Below are positions 45,085 to 53,625 of a DNA stretch of 64,000 nucleotides, piece after piece. Every line of letters starts with the position of its first letter. Position 1 is the stretch's first letter. The notes below the pieces were generated by a model. That model did no database searches, was not told the origin of the DNA, and saw nothing but the letters and a program-made list of their open reading frames with translations. The translations under genes were made by a program, and so were the position numbers. The stretch is from positions 2,648,001 through 2,712,000 of the forward strand of contig NZ_CP133017.1 of assembly GCF_030866765.1 (NCBI RefSeq), read 5' to 3'. The DNA is from Paenibacillus silvisoli. GTDB lineage: Bacteria; Bacillota; Bacilli; Paenibacillales; Paenibacillaceae.

Positions 45085-46371
45085 ATGGAAACGTTAGCTT
45101 ACCCAGGCGTTCAAGAGACGTTGTACCGCGAGGTGCTGCCAAACGGACTTGAGGTCGTCGTGCTGCCCAAGGAAGGCTTCAGCAAGACGTATGCGACATT
45201 TTCGACGCGTTACGGTTCGATCGACAACCGGTTCGCCGTCGGCGATCAAGAGCCAATCAAAGTACCGGACGGCATTGCCCACTTCTTGGAGCATAAAATG
45301 TTCGAGGAGCCGACAGGCGACATTTTCGCGACGTTCGCTTCCCAAGGGGCTTCGGCGAATGCATATACGAGCTTCGACCGTACCGTTTACTTGTTCTCGG
45401 CGACGGAGCAAATTCACGCTAATCTAGAGACGCTGATCGACTTTGTGCAAAATCCGTACTTCACGAACGAAAACGTGGAGAAAGAGAAGGGCATCATCGA
45501 GCAAGAAATTCAAATGTATCGCGACAATGCGGATTGGCGCGTTTATTTCGGACTGATCGACGCCCTCTACCATAAGCATCCGATACATATCGATATCGCC
45601 GGCACGGTGGAGTCGATCTACCAAATCGATAAAGATACGCTGTATCGCTGCTACGAGACGTTCTATCACCCGTCGAACATGTTCCTCTTCATCGTAGGCG
45701 GCGTGAAAGCGGATGAGGTGCTGAAGCTCGTTCGCGACAATCAGGCGCGCAAAAATTTCGCTCCGCAAGGAGAAATTCAGCGCTTCTTCGATCCGGAGCC
45801 GGAAACGGTGAAAATTCCGCGGAAAACCGCCGTACTGCCGGTGTCCATGCCGAAGTGCATGATCGGCTTCAAGGAGAACCGCGCGCCTCTGAGCCCCGAT
45901 GAGCTGCTTCGCACCGAGCTGGCTACGAAGCTGATGCTTGATTCGTTGATCGGCTCAAGCTCGCCGATCTATCACGCGCTGTACGACGATAATCTGATTT
46001 CGGATTCGTTCGGACATGAGTTCAACAGCAGCGAAGATTATGCGTTCTCCGTCCTTGGCGGCGAAACGCGCAATCCCGACGAGCTCATCGCAAGACTTCG
46101 TTCGGCTATCGAGAGCGCGCAGGCAAGCGGCCTGGATGAAGCGTCCTTCGAGCGAACGAAACGGAAAAAAATCGGCGGCTACCTTCGCATGCTCAATTCC
46201 CCTGAAGCGATCGCCGGCGAATTTACACGCTATCGATTCCGCGGCGCGGACCTGTTCAAGCTTTTGCCAGTCTACGAAAGCATTACGCTTGAAGAGGCGA
46301 ATGAACGGCTGCGCAGCCATTTCAACTGGGACCGCATGGCGGTATCGATTGTGTCGAAAGACCCAGCGTGA
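45085..46371 (+). CDS. ymfH: M16 zinc peptidase YmfH, EF-P modification-associated
   Basis: 428 residues from ATG 45085. Inverzincin motif HFLEHKMF with His66, Glu69 and His70; third ligand region KEKGIIEQEIQMY near residue 135; second half with LIGSSSPIYHALYDDNLISD. Active-site-bearing partner of YmfF, as in mitochondrial processing peptidase type pairs. Overlaps ymfI by 4 bases; the three genes form one translational unit. Exact substrate unknown; association with EF-P maturation is established for B. subtilis genetics only. Confidence 0.93.
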   Translation: METLAYPGVQETLYREVLPNGLEVVVLPKEGFSKTYATFSTRYGSIDNRFAVGDQEPIKVPDGIAHFLEHKMFEEPTGDIFATFASQGASANAYTSFDRTVYLFSATEQIHANLETLIDFVQNPYFTNENVEKEKGIIEQEIQMYRDNADWRVYFGLIDALYHKHPIHIDIAGTVESIYQIDKDTLYRCYETFYHPSNMFLFIVGGVKADEVLKLVRDNQARKNFAPQGEIQRFFDPEPETVKIPRKTAVLPVSMPKCMIGFKENRAPLSPDELLRTELATKLMLDSLIGSSSPIYHALYDDNLISDSFGHEFNSSEDYAFSVLGGETRNPDELIARLRSAIESAQASGLDEASFERTKRKKIGGYLRMLNSPEAIAGEFTRYRFRGADLFKLLPVYESITLEEANERLRSHFNWDRMAVSIVSKDPA

Positions 46372-47117
46372 AAACCTTAAAGGAAATGACGGTGCTCGTG
46401 ACCGGGGGAAGCCGCGGCATAGGAGCGGCCATTGCGCGCCGCTTCGCCGCGGAGAACATGAACGTCGTCATCCATTACAACCAGGCGCATGAGGCGGCTA
46501 ACGAAACGGCCCGAACCTGCATGCGTCTTGGCGCTGCCAATGTGCTCACCGTGACGGCGGACATCCGCTCTCGGGAGCAGTTGATCCGTATGCGCGAAAA
46601 GCTGGAAATGCGGGGGATGGTACCGGATATCGTCGTCAACAACGCCGGGATTGCCCACTACAGCATGCTGGCGGACGTGACGGACGAAGCTTGGGATGAC
46701 GTCATGAACGTCAATCTCAAAGGGATGTTTCTTTGCACGCAGCTGTTCATGCCGGCAATGATTGCGCAGCGTTTCGGCCGCGTCATTAATGTTTCCTCCA
46801 TTTGGGGGATGTCCGGCGCTTCCTGCGAAGTGCTTTATTCGACCAGCAAGGGCGGCATGAACGCTTTTACGAAAGCACTGGCTAAAGAGCTCGCTCCGTC
46901 CGGCGTTACCGTGAACGCGGTCGCGCCGGGGGCGGTCGATACCGTCATGCTGGACAACCTGGACGCGGACGAGAAAACGGCGCTGGAGTCGGAAATTCCG
47001 GTAGGCCGTTTTGCCCAGCCGGAAGAGATCGCTTCGCTCGTTTATTTCTTGGCGCTGCCGGAATCGGCCTATATTACCGGGCAGATCATTAGTCCGAACG
47101 GCGGATGGCTGACTTAA
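46368..47117 (+). CDS. ymfI: Short-chain reductase YmfI (EF-P 5-aminopentanone reductase)
   Basis: 249 residues from GTG 46368. Classical SDR: LVTGGSRGIGAAIARRFAAE near residue 8, NNAGIAHYSMLADV near 88, catalytic Ser in INVSSIWGMSG near 140 and Tyr/Lys in YSTSKGGMNAF near 154. A close FabG relative, but its place behind ymfF-ymfH marks it as YmfI, which reduces 5-aminopentanone to 5-aminopentanol on EF-P in B. subtilis. A FabG function is the alternative. Confidence 0.9.
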   Translation: MKTLKEMTVLVTGGSRGIGAAIARRFAAENMNVVIHYNQAHEAANETARTCMRLGAANVLTVTADIRSREQLIRMREKLEMRGMVPDIVVNNAGIAHYSMLADVTDEAWDDVMNVNLKGMFLCTQLFMPAMIAQRFGRVINVSSIWGMSGASCEVLYSTSKGGMNAFTKALAKELAPSGVTVNAVAPGAVDTVMLDNLDADEKTALESEIPVGRFAQPEEIASLVYFLALPESAYITGQIISPNGGWLT

Positions 47118-47237
47118 ATCCGAAGCAGAACGTAAATGTGCAGGAAATGCGCATCGTCCGAATAAGATCCCCCCTTTGCGTGTACAATACGGTTGTTGCC
47201 GTATAAACGGTTAGCATGCAAAGGAGGATCATCAACT

Positions 47238-47486
47238 ATGTCAGTCCTTTCTAACTACGACACATGGAAGCAATTTTTGAATGACCGCGTGAGTCAGGCA
47301 AAAGGAATGGGCTTGAATGAGGAGACCATCTCCAATCTAGCCTACGAGATCGGCTCCTTCCTTGGCGAGAAGGTCGATCCGAAGAACGAGCAGGAACGCG
47401 CAATCAAGGAGCTTTGGGATGTCGGCGACGAGCAGGAACGAAAAACGATTGCTGGCCTAATGGTCAAGCTTGTACAACATTCGTAA
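47238..47486 (+). CDS. ymfJ: DUF3243 family protein YmfJ
   Basis: 82 residues from ATG 47238 behind AAAGGAGG; an in-frame TTG-type extension to 47193 has no ribosome binding site. WKQFLNDRVSQAKGMGLNEE and ISNLAYEIGSFLGEKVDPKN are typical of the DUF3243 family, in which B. subtilis YmfJ occupies the same position. All-helical, no membrane segment. Function unknown. Confidence 0.9.
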   Translation: MSVLSNYDTWKQFLNDRVSQAKGMGLNEETISNLAYEIGSFLGEKVDPKNEQERAIKELWDVGDEQERKTIAGLMVKLVQHS

Positions 47487-47496
47487 ACCTTCCACG

Positions 47497-47527
47497 AGAA
47501 AAGCCTCCCGTCAACGGAGGCTTTTCT
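47497..47527 (+). terminator. Terminator after ymfJ
   Basis: AGAAAAGCCTCC at 47497-47508 pairs perfectly with GGAGGCTTTTCT at 47516-47527 around a 7-base loop; it would work in either direction. Confidence 0.85.
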
Positions 47528-47643
47528 GTAATGTTTTGGAGAAGGTTGCAGGATATTGACGAATATTGTAGAATATTTTTTTATCAAGTGCATTTGCATT
47601 TTTTAACCTACTCCCTATTCCTCCACAAAACTGAGGTGTCTTA

Positions 47644-48408
47644 ATGGAATTCAAACAATGGTACATGGAATACCGCATACATAAGAACCGCCCGGGCTTG
47701 CTCGGCGATATCGCTTCGCTGCTTGGCATGCTTGAAGTCAACATATTGACCATTAACGGCGTAGAGAACCGCACTCGCGGCATGCTGCTGCAAACGAACG
47801 ACGATGAGAAAATCGAAATCCTCGGCCGCATGCTGCAGAAGGTCGATAACATTACCGTGCTGAAACTGCGCGAGCCGAAGCTCGTCGACATTTTGGCCGT
47901 TCGGCATGGACGCTACATCGAACGCGATTCCGACGACCGCAAGACGTTTCGTTTTACGCGGGACGAGCTTGGCATGCTCGTCGACTTTCTTGGCGAGGTA
48001 TTCAAGCGCGAGGGGAATCAGCTGATCGGTTTGCGCGGCATGCCGCGCGTAGGGAAGACCGAATCGATCATCGCCGGCAGCGTTTGCTCGAACAAGCGCT
48101 GGACGTTCGTTTCGTCGACGCTGCTGAGACAGACGGTTCGCAGTCAGCTGTCCGAAGAGGAAATGACGCCGAACAATATTTTTATTATTGACGGGATCGT
48201 CAGCACGATTCGTTCCAATGAAAAGCATCATGCGCTGCTGCAGGAAATTATGGCAATGCCTTCGACGAAGGTCATCGAGCATCCGGATATTTTCGTGAAA
48301 GAATCCGCGTACGAGTATAGCGATTTCGATTATATCATCGAGCTTCGCAATACGCCGGACGAGGAAATTTCGTACGAATCGTTCACGATGGGCTTTAACG
48401 ATTTTTAA
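47644..48408 (+). CDS. ymfK: DUF3388 family protein YmfK
   Basis: 254 residues from ATG 47644. The N-terminus is ACT-like (EYRIHKNRPGLLGDIASLLG, LTINGVENRTRGMLLQ), followed by a P-loop-like segment GLRGMPRVGKTESIIAG near residue 124 and a nucleotide-binding-like domain with NIFIIDGIVSTIRSNEK. Known as YmfK/DUF3388 in Bacillota; biochemical role not known. The conserved ymfI-J-K-M order argues for a link with the cell-shape gene behind it. The upstream TTGACG at about 47557 followed by AT-rich DNA may be its promoter, but the -10 is poor. Confidence 0.9.
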   Translation: MEFKQWYMEYRIHKNRPGLLGDIASLLGMLEVNILTINGVENRTRGMLLQTNDDEKIEILGRMLQKVDNITVLKLREPKLVDILAVRHGRYIERDSDDRKTFRFTRDELGMLVDFLGEVFKREGNQLIGLRGMPRVGKTESIIAGSVCSNKRWTFVSSTLLRQTVRSQLSEEEMTPNNIFIIDGIVSTIRSNEKHHALLQEIMAMPSTKVIEHPDIFVKESAYEYSDFDYIIELRNTPDEEISYESFTMGFNDF

Positions 48409-48429
48409 TGATTTTAAGGAGGTGTGGTT

Positions 48430-49407
48430 ATGTCGGATTTGGGTGCCTTGCTTCGGAAAGCGAGGGAGCAGCGCAGGCTGTCTCTGGATGACATCCAAGA
48501 ACTAACGAAAATACGCAAACGTTATCTTGAAGCGATTGAGGAAGGCACGTACAACGTGCTTCCGGGTTCCTTCTACGTACGCGCTTTCGTCAAGAACTAT
48601 GCGGAAGCGGTAGGGCTTGACGCGGAAGAAGTGCTTCGTTTGTACAATAATGAAATCCCTGCGAGCGTGTCCGAGCAAGTGGTGGAACCCGTCCAACGAC
48701 CGCGCCGCGCGCAGACGCAATCGTCCGACCGCTGGAGCCGGTGGGGCTTCCGGACGCTCATGTGGTCGTTTCTGCTGCTGATTGTCGTACTAGTCTATAT
48801 CTATGCCATTAAGCAGCCGAACAAGGATAACGCCGATTCCGCCGATCAAACGAAGATGACGGATCAGACGAAGCCGCCTGAGACGAATCCGGATAAGGAT
48901 ACGGTGAAGAACGACGATGAAGCATCCCAGAACGGCTCCGTGAACAATAACGGCGCCGGCAATGCGACGGAGACGCCAGATACCGATACCACGCCTGAGC
49001 AAACGCCGGAGCAGACTCCGGAACCGCCGCCTGCACCGACTACGACGCTGACGCTTGACCATACGTCCGGTTCGACCGATTATTACAAGGTTTCGCCTGC
49101 CGGCACGCACAAGATCGAAATCAAAGTAAGCGGTAACGCGTGGGTCGGCGTTCAGAACAAGAACAAATCAGGCAAATACTTGCTAAATAAAACGATTGCC
49201 AAAGCCGACGAGTCCGCGGTTGTCGAAATAACCGGACCTGCCTATATCAATATCGGTCGGGCGGATTTGGTCGTCGTAACGGTCGACGGCGTCGCGCTTG
49301 CGGATGGAGACAAACCGACGCGTCATCGGATGCAGCTCGATATGGTCGAAGGGACAACGCCGCCGGCAACGACAACTGAAGGCGGGCAAACAACAACGAC
49401 GCAATGA
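48430..49407 (+). CDS. ymfM: RodZ-like cytoskeletal/cell-shape protein YmfM
   Basis: 325 residues from ATG 48430 behind AAGGAGGTG (the GTG within that site at 48424 is rejected). HTH_25 domain at about 5-68 (GALLRKAREQRRLSLDDIQE, TYNVLPGSFYVRAFVKNY), one membrane helix at about 108-128 (LMWSFLLLIVVLVYIYAI), a Thr/Pro/Asp-rich linker, and a C-terminal DUF4115-type beta domain (HKIEIKVSGNAWVGVQNKN). RodZ connects MreB filaments with the membrane and elongasome. Same position as B. subtilis rodZ (ymfM). Confidence 0.93.
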   Translation: MSDLGALLRKAREQRRLSLDDIQELTKIRKRYLEAIEEGTYNVLPGSFYVRAFVKNYAEAVGLDAEEVLRLYNNEIPASVSEQVVEPVQRPRRAQTQSSDRWSRWGFRTLMWSFLLLIVVLVYIYAIKQPNKDNADSADQTKMTDQTKPPETNPDKDTVKNDDEASQNGSVNNNGAGNATETPDTDTTPEQTPEQTPEPPPAPTTTLTLDHTSGSTDYYKVSPAGTHKIEIKVSGNAWVGVQNKNKSGKYLLNKTIAKADESAVVEITGPAYINIGRADLVVVTVDGVALADGDKPTRHRMQLDMVEGTTPPATTTEGGQTTTTQ

Positions 49408-49412
49408 CGAAC

Positions 49413-49455
49413 AAAGGCATTCATCCTGGGAATAGCCGGGTGGAATGCCTTTTCT
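49413..49455 (+). terminator. Terminator after ymfM
   Basis: AAAGGCATTC at 49413-49422 pairs with GAATGCCTTT at 49443-49452, extended by imperfect ATCC/GGGT pairing, with TTTTCTT after it. Confidence 0.8.
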
Positions 49456-49510
49456 TGCGAAACGAGATGCGTTATAATACGTGACAAAGAAAGTAAAGGA
49501 GTGCACGATC

Positions 49511-49999
49511 ATGGCAGAAAATTCATTTGATATCGTATCGAAGGTCGATATGCAGGAACTGAACAACGCGATTACGCAAGCGGAGCGGGAGATCGAGACG
49601 CGCTTCGATTTCAAAAACAGCAAAAGCAGCATCGCGATGGAGAAGGACGACATCGTCGTCGTGTCGGATGACGAGTATAAACTGAAGAGCGTTATCGACA
49701 TTCTTCAGTCCAAAATGATCAAACGCGGCGTTCCGATCAAAAACATGGAGTTCGGGAAGCTGGAGCCGGCTTCCTCGGGAACGGTCAGACAGAAAATCAA
49801 GCTGAAGCAGGGCATCGAGCAGGATATTTCGAAAAAGATCAATACGCTGATCCGCGACTCCAAGATTAAAGTGAAGAGCCAAATCCAAGGCGATTCGATC
49901 CGCGTGACGGGCAAGAGCCTGGACGATCTTCAAGCGGTTATCGCGATGCTGCGCGGCGCCGATCTGCAAATCGACCTGCAATTCACGAACTACCGTTAA
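49511..49999 (+). CDS. yajQ: YajQ family nucleotide-binding protein
   Basis: 162 residues from ATG 49511 with AAAGGAGTG upstream; a TATAAT at 49473-49478 is a likely -10. Two ferredoxin-like repeats: MAENSFDIVSKVDMQELNNA at the start, TRFDFKNSKSSI, and GDSIRVTGKSLDDLQAVIAM near the end. YajQ proteins bind nucleotides and RNA; a member in Xanthomonas was reported to bind cyclic di-GMP. No role known in Bacillota. Flanked by terminators, it is a single-gene unit inserted between ymfM and rimO relative to B. subtilis. Confidence 0.95.
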   Translation: MAENSFDIVSKVDMQELNNAITQAEREIETRFDFKNSKSSIAMEKDDIVVVSDDEYKLKSVIDILQSKMIKRGVPIKNMEFGKLEPASSGTVRQKIKLKQGIEQDISKKINTLIRDSKIKVKSQIQGDSIRVTGKSLDDLQAVIAMLRGADLQIDLQFTNYR

Positions 50000-50005
50000 T
50001 CGCCG

Positions 50006-50051
50006 AAAGTCCCTTTCCCATCGCTTAAAGCGCTGGGAGCTGGGGCTTTTT
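50006..50051 (+). terminator. Terminator after yajQ
   Basis: AAAGTCCC and CCCA(T)CGCT on the 5' side pair with AGCGCTGGG and GGGGCTTTT on the 3' side (50006-50051), with an internal loop and one G-U, ending in a T-tract. Confidence 0.75.
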
Positions 50052-50057
50052 CGTGTT

Positions 50058-50086
50058 TTGACACTGCATAACCCTTGTATTATACT
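50058..50086 (+). promoter_or_regulatory. Sigma-A promoter of rimO
   Basis: Perfect TTGACA at 50058-50063, 17-base spacer, TATACT at 50081-50086; about 30 bases of leader follow before rimO. Confidence 0.8.
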
Positions 50087-50124
50087 TGTTAGGATAGCTT
50101 TACGGAGGGGTTTGGGGGATACAA

Positions 50125-51453
50125 ATGACAGAACGAGTAAAAGTCGTAACATTAGGCTGCGAGAAAAACTTGGTCGATTCGGAGATCATGTCAGGTCTAA
50201 TCGATCAGCGCGGCTACCAATTGGTGGATCAAGCCGATGAAGCCACCGTTATTATCGTCAACACATGCGGATTCATTGACGCGGCTAAGGAAGAGTCGGT
50301 CAATACCATTCTCGATATGGCTGAATTCAAAGAAACAGGCAAGCTGAAGGCGCTTATCGTTTCCGGCTGTCTGACACAGCGTTACAAGAAGCAGCTCATG
50401 GAAGAAATGCCGGAAATCGATGGCATTGTCGGTACCGGCGATTTCCATCACATTACCGATATCGTCGATGAAGCGCTGCGCGGCAAACGCCCGGTGAAGG
50501 TCGGCAATCCGGCTTTCGATTACGATCAGAAGCTTCCGCGTCTCGTTACGACGCCGAGATACACCGCTTACGTGAAAATCGCCGAGGGCTGCGACAACGC
50601 GTGCACCTTCTGTTCCATTCCGATCATGCGCGGCAAATTCCGCAGCCGTTCGATCGAATCGATCGTTGCCGAGGTACAGCAGCTGGCGGAGCAAGGCGTG
50701 AAGGAAGTCAGCCTGATCGCGCAAGACTCGACGAATTACGGAACCGATATCTACGATAAATTTATGCTGCCCGAGCTGCTGAATCGCGTCAGCGAGGTGG
50801 AAGGCATCGCATGGGTTCGCCTGCATTACGCGTATCCGGGCTTCTTCTCGGACGAGCTGATCGAGACGATTGCCACGAATGAGAAGGTTTGCAATTACAT
50901 CGATATGCCGCTTCAGCACAGCGAAGATTCGATCCTGAAACGCATGCGCCGTCCGGGTCGTCAACGGGATACCCGCGAGCTGGTAGCTCGCATTCGCGCG
51001 CGCATTCCGGATGTTGCGCTGCGCACGTCCATCATCGTCGGCTTCCCTGGCGAGACGGAAGAGGATTTCGAGCGCCTGTGCGATTTCGTGCGCGAGATGA
51101 AGTTCGACCGCCTTGGCGTATTTACGTATTCCAACGAAGAAGACACGCCTGCTACCCGTCTGCCGGATCAAGTGCCGGATGATGTCAAAGAATGGCGTTC
51201 CAATACGCTGATGGAAATTCAGCGCCAGGTGTCCAAAGAGCTGAACGGCAAGCATATCGGAAAAGAGATCGACGTGCTGGTTGAGCGCTACGATGGACGC
51301 AGCGACGTTTATGTAGGCCGTTCGGAATACGATGCGCCGGAAATCGACGGCGAAGTGTTCATCACCAATTGCAAGGCTGCAATCGGTGAAATTCAAAGAG
51401 TGCGCGTTACGCACGCTTTCGAGTTTGATATGTCCGGGGAGGGGCTATCATGA
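50125..51453 (+). CDS. rimO: Ribosomal protein S12 methylthiotransferase RimO
   Basis: 442 residues from ATG 50125. N-terminal UPF0004 domain (VVTLGCEKNLVDSEIMSGLI, VNTCGFIDAAKEESV, SGCLTQRYKK with the three cluster Cys), radical-SAM domain with CDNACTFC (Cys156, Cys160, Cys163) and SIPIMRGKFRSRSIESI, then a TRAM domain (about 380-442). The LGCEKNLVDSE start and RSRSIESIV are diagnostic of RimO rather than MiaB or MtaB. It methylthiolates Asp88 of S12. B. subtilis lacks RimO at this position. Overlaps pgsA by 4 bases. Confidence 0.95.
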   Translation: MTERVKVVTLGCEKNLVDSEIMSGLIDQRGYQLVDQADEATVIIVNTCGFIDAAKEESVNTILDMAEFKETGKLKALIVSGCLTQRYKKQLMEEMPEIDGIVGTGDFHHITDIVDEALRGKRPVKVGNPAFDYDQKLPRLVTTPRYTAYVKIAEGCDNACTFCSIPIMRGKFRSRSIESIVAEVQQLAEQGVKEVSLIAQDSTNYGTDIYDKFMLPELLNRVSEVEGIAWVRLHYAYPGFFSDELIETIATNEKVCNYIDMPLQHSEDSILKRMRRPGRQRDTRELVARIRARIPDVALRTSIIVGFPGETEEDFERLCDFVREMKFDRLGVFTYSNEEDTPATRLPDQVPDDVKEWRSNTLMEIQRQVSKELNGKHIGKEIDVLVERYDGRSDVYVGRSEYDAPEIDGEVFITNCKAAIGEIQRVRVTHAFEFDMSGEGLS

Positions 51454-52025
51454 ATTTAGCCAACCGCATTACGCTTGTCCGCATCTTTTTGGTGCCCATC
51501 ATTATGGTGCTGCTTCTAATTAAAGTCGAATTGAAGCCGCTCGCCTTTGCCGATTTCTCCATCACTTGGAACCAGATTCTGGCCGCGCTCGTGTTTATCG
51601 TGGCGGCCAGCACGGACGGTCTTGACGGCTACATTGCCCGCAAGAACAAGATCGTCACCAATCTGGGCAAGCTGCTGGATCCGCTGGCAGACAAGCTGTT
51701 AGTTGCGGCGGTGCTTATTTCCCTAGTCGAGATGTCCAAGCTTGACGCGTGGATCGCGATTGTCATCATCAGCCGCGAATTTGCCGTCACCGGACTACGT
51801 CAAATCGCTTTGCTCGAAGGCGCCGTACTGGCTGCAAGCACGTGGGGCAAATGGAAGACGGCCGTGCAAATTACGATGATTATCGCGCTGCTGCTCAACA
51901 ACTTTCCGTTTGCGTTCCTGCATTTCCCGTTTGATCAAATTTCAGCCTATGCAGCGGCACTCATAACGGTTTACTCCGGCTACGATTACTTTGTCAAAAA
52001 TAAAAATCTAATTCCGGTTGCTTAA
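51450..52025 (+). CDS. pgsA: CDP-diacylglycerol-glycerol-3-phosphate 3-phosphatidyltransferase
   Basis: 191 residues from ATG 51450, overlapping rimO by 4 bases. CDP-alcohol phosphatidyltransferase motif STDGLDGYIARKNK with the following GKLLDPLADK gives the D-D-G-x2-A-R...G...D...D pattern; four to five membrane helices. It makes phosphatidylglycerophosphate from the CDP-DAG produced by CdsA (also in this window). pgsA-cinA-recA is the B. subtilis order. Confidence 0.96.
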   Translation: MNLANRITLVRIFLVPIIMVLLLIKVELKPLAFADFSITWNQILAALVFIVAASTDGLDGYIARKNKIVTNLGKLLDPLADKLLVAAVLISLVEMSKLDAWIAIVIISREFAVTGLRQIALLEGAVLAASTWGKWKTAVQITMIIALLLNNFPFAFLHFPFDQISAYAAALITVYSGYDYFVKNKNLIPVA

Positions 52026-52150
52026 AACCGCGCTTTTTGTCAAACGGCATCACTCTTTCTGTACGAATGCGTCCGGAAGGGGTGGTGCTTTGCTGTTCCT
52101 TTCCGATGTTTTCGTTTTACAACTCATACATATAGAATGGAGCTGTTGTC

Positions 52151-53428
52151 ATGCGCGCCGAAATTATTGCCGTAGGCACGGAGCTGCTGCTCGGGCAGAC
52201 CGTCAATACGAACGCGACTTATTTGTCCCAGGGGCTGGCTGAGCTTGGCGTCGATGTCTATTTTCAAACCGTCGTCGGCGATAATGCCGGGCGAATCCGG
52301 CAAGCGATCGAGCTTGCGCGGACGAGAGCGGACCTGATCTTGTTCACCGGCGGGCTAGGTCCGACGATGGACGATTTGACGAAGGATGCGCTGGCGGAGT
52401 ACTTGAATCGCGCGATTGAACTGCATCAGCCGTCGATGGACAAAATCGAAGCGTTGTTCAGCTCGCGCGGCATTCATATGGTAGAGAGCAACCGGCGCCA
52501 GGCCCATCTCATCGAGGGCAGCGATCCGCTCGACAATGAAGCGGGTCTTGCGGTAGGCAACGCGCTGACCGTCGACGGCACCAGCTATCTGCTGCTGCCT
52601 GGTCCGCCGCGAGAGATGAAGACGATGTTCGACGGGCCGGCCAAAGCTTGGATCCGATCCGTTATGGGCGAGGAACGCAAGCTGTTCTCGCGATTGCTCA
52701 TGTTCGCGGGCATCGGCGAGTCGAGCTTGGAGCAGGCCATCATCGATCTGATCGAAGGGCAGAGCGATCCGTCGATCGCGCCTTATGCGAAAGAAGGCGA
52801 GGTCGCCATTCGGATTTCGACGAAGGCGATGAACGAGCAGGAGGCGGAGGTCCGCCTGAAAGCGACCGAGGAGCAGATTCTTGCGCGCGTCGGTGAGCAT
52901 CTGTATGCGCGCGAGGACATCCCGTTGGAAGAAGCCGTCATCAGGCTGCTGCGCGCATCCAAGCGAACGCTGACGAGCGCTGAGAGCCTTACGGGCGGTC
53001 TGTTCGCGCAGCTCATTACGAAGGTGCCCGGAAGCAGCGGCGAATTTGCCGGCGGCGTCGTGACGTACACGAATCTGATGAAGCATAAGCTGCTCGGCAT
53101 TCCGATGTCGCAGCTTGAAGGGACGGACGCGCCCGGCGCGGTCAGCGAATCGACCGCGGCGCTTATGGCGGAGCGGGTGCGCGAGCATGCGGACAGCGAT
53201 TTCGGCATTTCGCTCACGGGCGTGGCCGGTCCGGCCGAGTCGGAAGGAAAGCCGGTCGGCCTCGTTTATTTCGGTTTGGCGGAACGCGGCAAAGAGACGC
53301 GCGTCTTTACGGCGCATTTGAGCGGCAACAGAACGATGATCAGGCAGCGCGCGGCTAAATCGATTCTTTACCGGCTGTGGCAGGCGCTAACTTCGGCGGA
53401 TGCGAACGAGTCTGAATTGCTAAAATAA
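52151..53428 (+). CDS. cinA: Competence/damage-inducible protein CinA
   Basis: 425 residues from ATG 52151. N-terminal MoCF-like domain (EIIAVGTELLLGQTVNTNAT, LFTGGLGPTMDDLTKDALAE, LLLPGPPREMKTMF), a middle domain, and the C-terminal nicotinamide-nucleotide amidase domain (about 265-415; TLTSAESLTGGLFAQLI, GVVTYTNLMKHKLLG, SLTGVAGPAES). It acts in pyridine nucleotide recycling and its gene lies before recA in many bacteria. A terminator separates it from recA here. Confidence 0.95.
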   Translation: MRAEIIAVGTELLLGQTVNTNATYLSQGLAELGVDVYFQTVVGDNAGRIRQAIELARTRADLILFTGGLGPTMDDLTKDALAEYLNRAIELHQPSMDKIEALFSSRGIHMVESNRRQAHLIEGSDPLDNEAGLAVGNALTVDGTSYLLLPGPPREMKTMFDGPAKAWIRSVMGEERKLFSRLLMFAGIGESSLEQAIIDLIEGQSDPSIAPYAKEGEVAIRISTKAMNEQEAEVRLKATEEQILARVGEHLYAREDIPLEEAVIRLLRASKRTLTSAESLTGGLFAQLITKVPGSSGEFAGGVVTYTNLMKHKLLGIPMSQLEGTDAPGAVSESTAALMAERVREHADSDFGISLTGVAGPAESEGKPVGLVYFGLAERGKETRVFTAHLSGNRTMIRQRAAKSILYRLWQALTSADANESELLK

Positions 53429-53479
53429 GCCTTGCCATACGATTATTAATCGACTATAATCGACATTAGTTACCGGAAG

Positions 53480-53516
53480 AACCGTGGCGAAGATTACTTT
53501 GCTGCGGTTTTTTTTT
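53480..53516 (+). terminator. Terminator after cinA
   Basis: AACCGTGGCGAAG at 53480-53492 pairs with CTTTGCTGCGGTT at 53497-53509 (three G-U pairs) around ATTA, with a run of T to 53516. Confidence 0.8.
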
Positions 53517-53542
53517 ATCTCTCTTTGGCCAATTGAGAAATA

Positions 53543-53556
53543 AGAATATATGTTCG
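53543..53556 (+). promoter_or_regulatory. LexA (SOS) box of recA
   Basis: AGAATATATGTTCG fits the Gram-positive pattern CGAAC-N4-GTTCG with GAAT in the left half-site. It ends 10 bases before the -35 of the recA promoter, a position typical for LexA repression in Bacillota. Confidence 0.7.
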
Positions 53557-53565
53557 TAAAAATGC

Positions 53566-53594
53566 TTGTCAAAGCGAACAAAACAAGGTATCAT
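53566..53594 (+). promoter_or_regulatory. Sigma-A promoter of recA
   Basis: TTGTCA at 53566-53571, 17-base spacer, TATCAT at 53589-53594; the recA start follows about 30 bases later. Confidence 0.65.
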
Positions 53595-53625
53595 AAGCTT
53601 ATAAATCACGAAGGATGTGGGTTCG

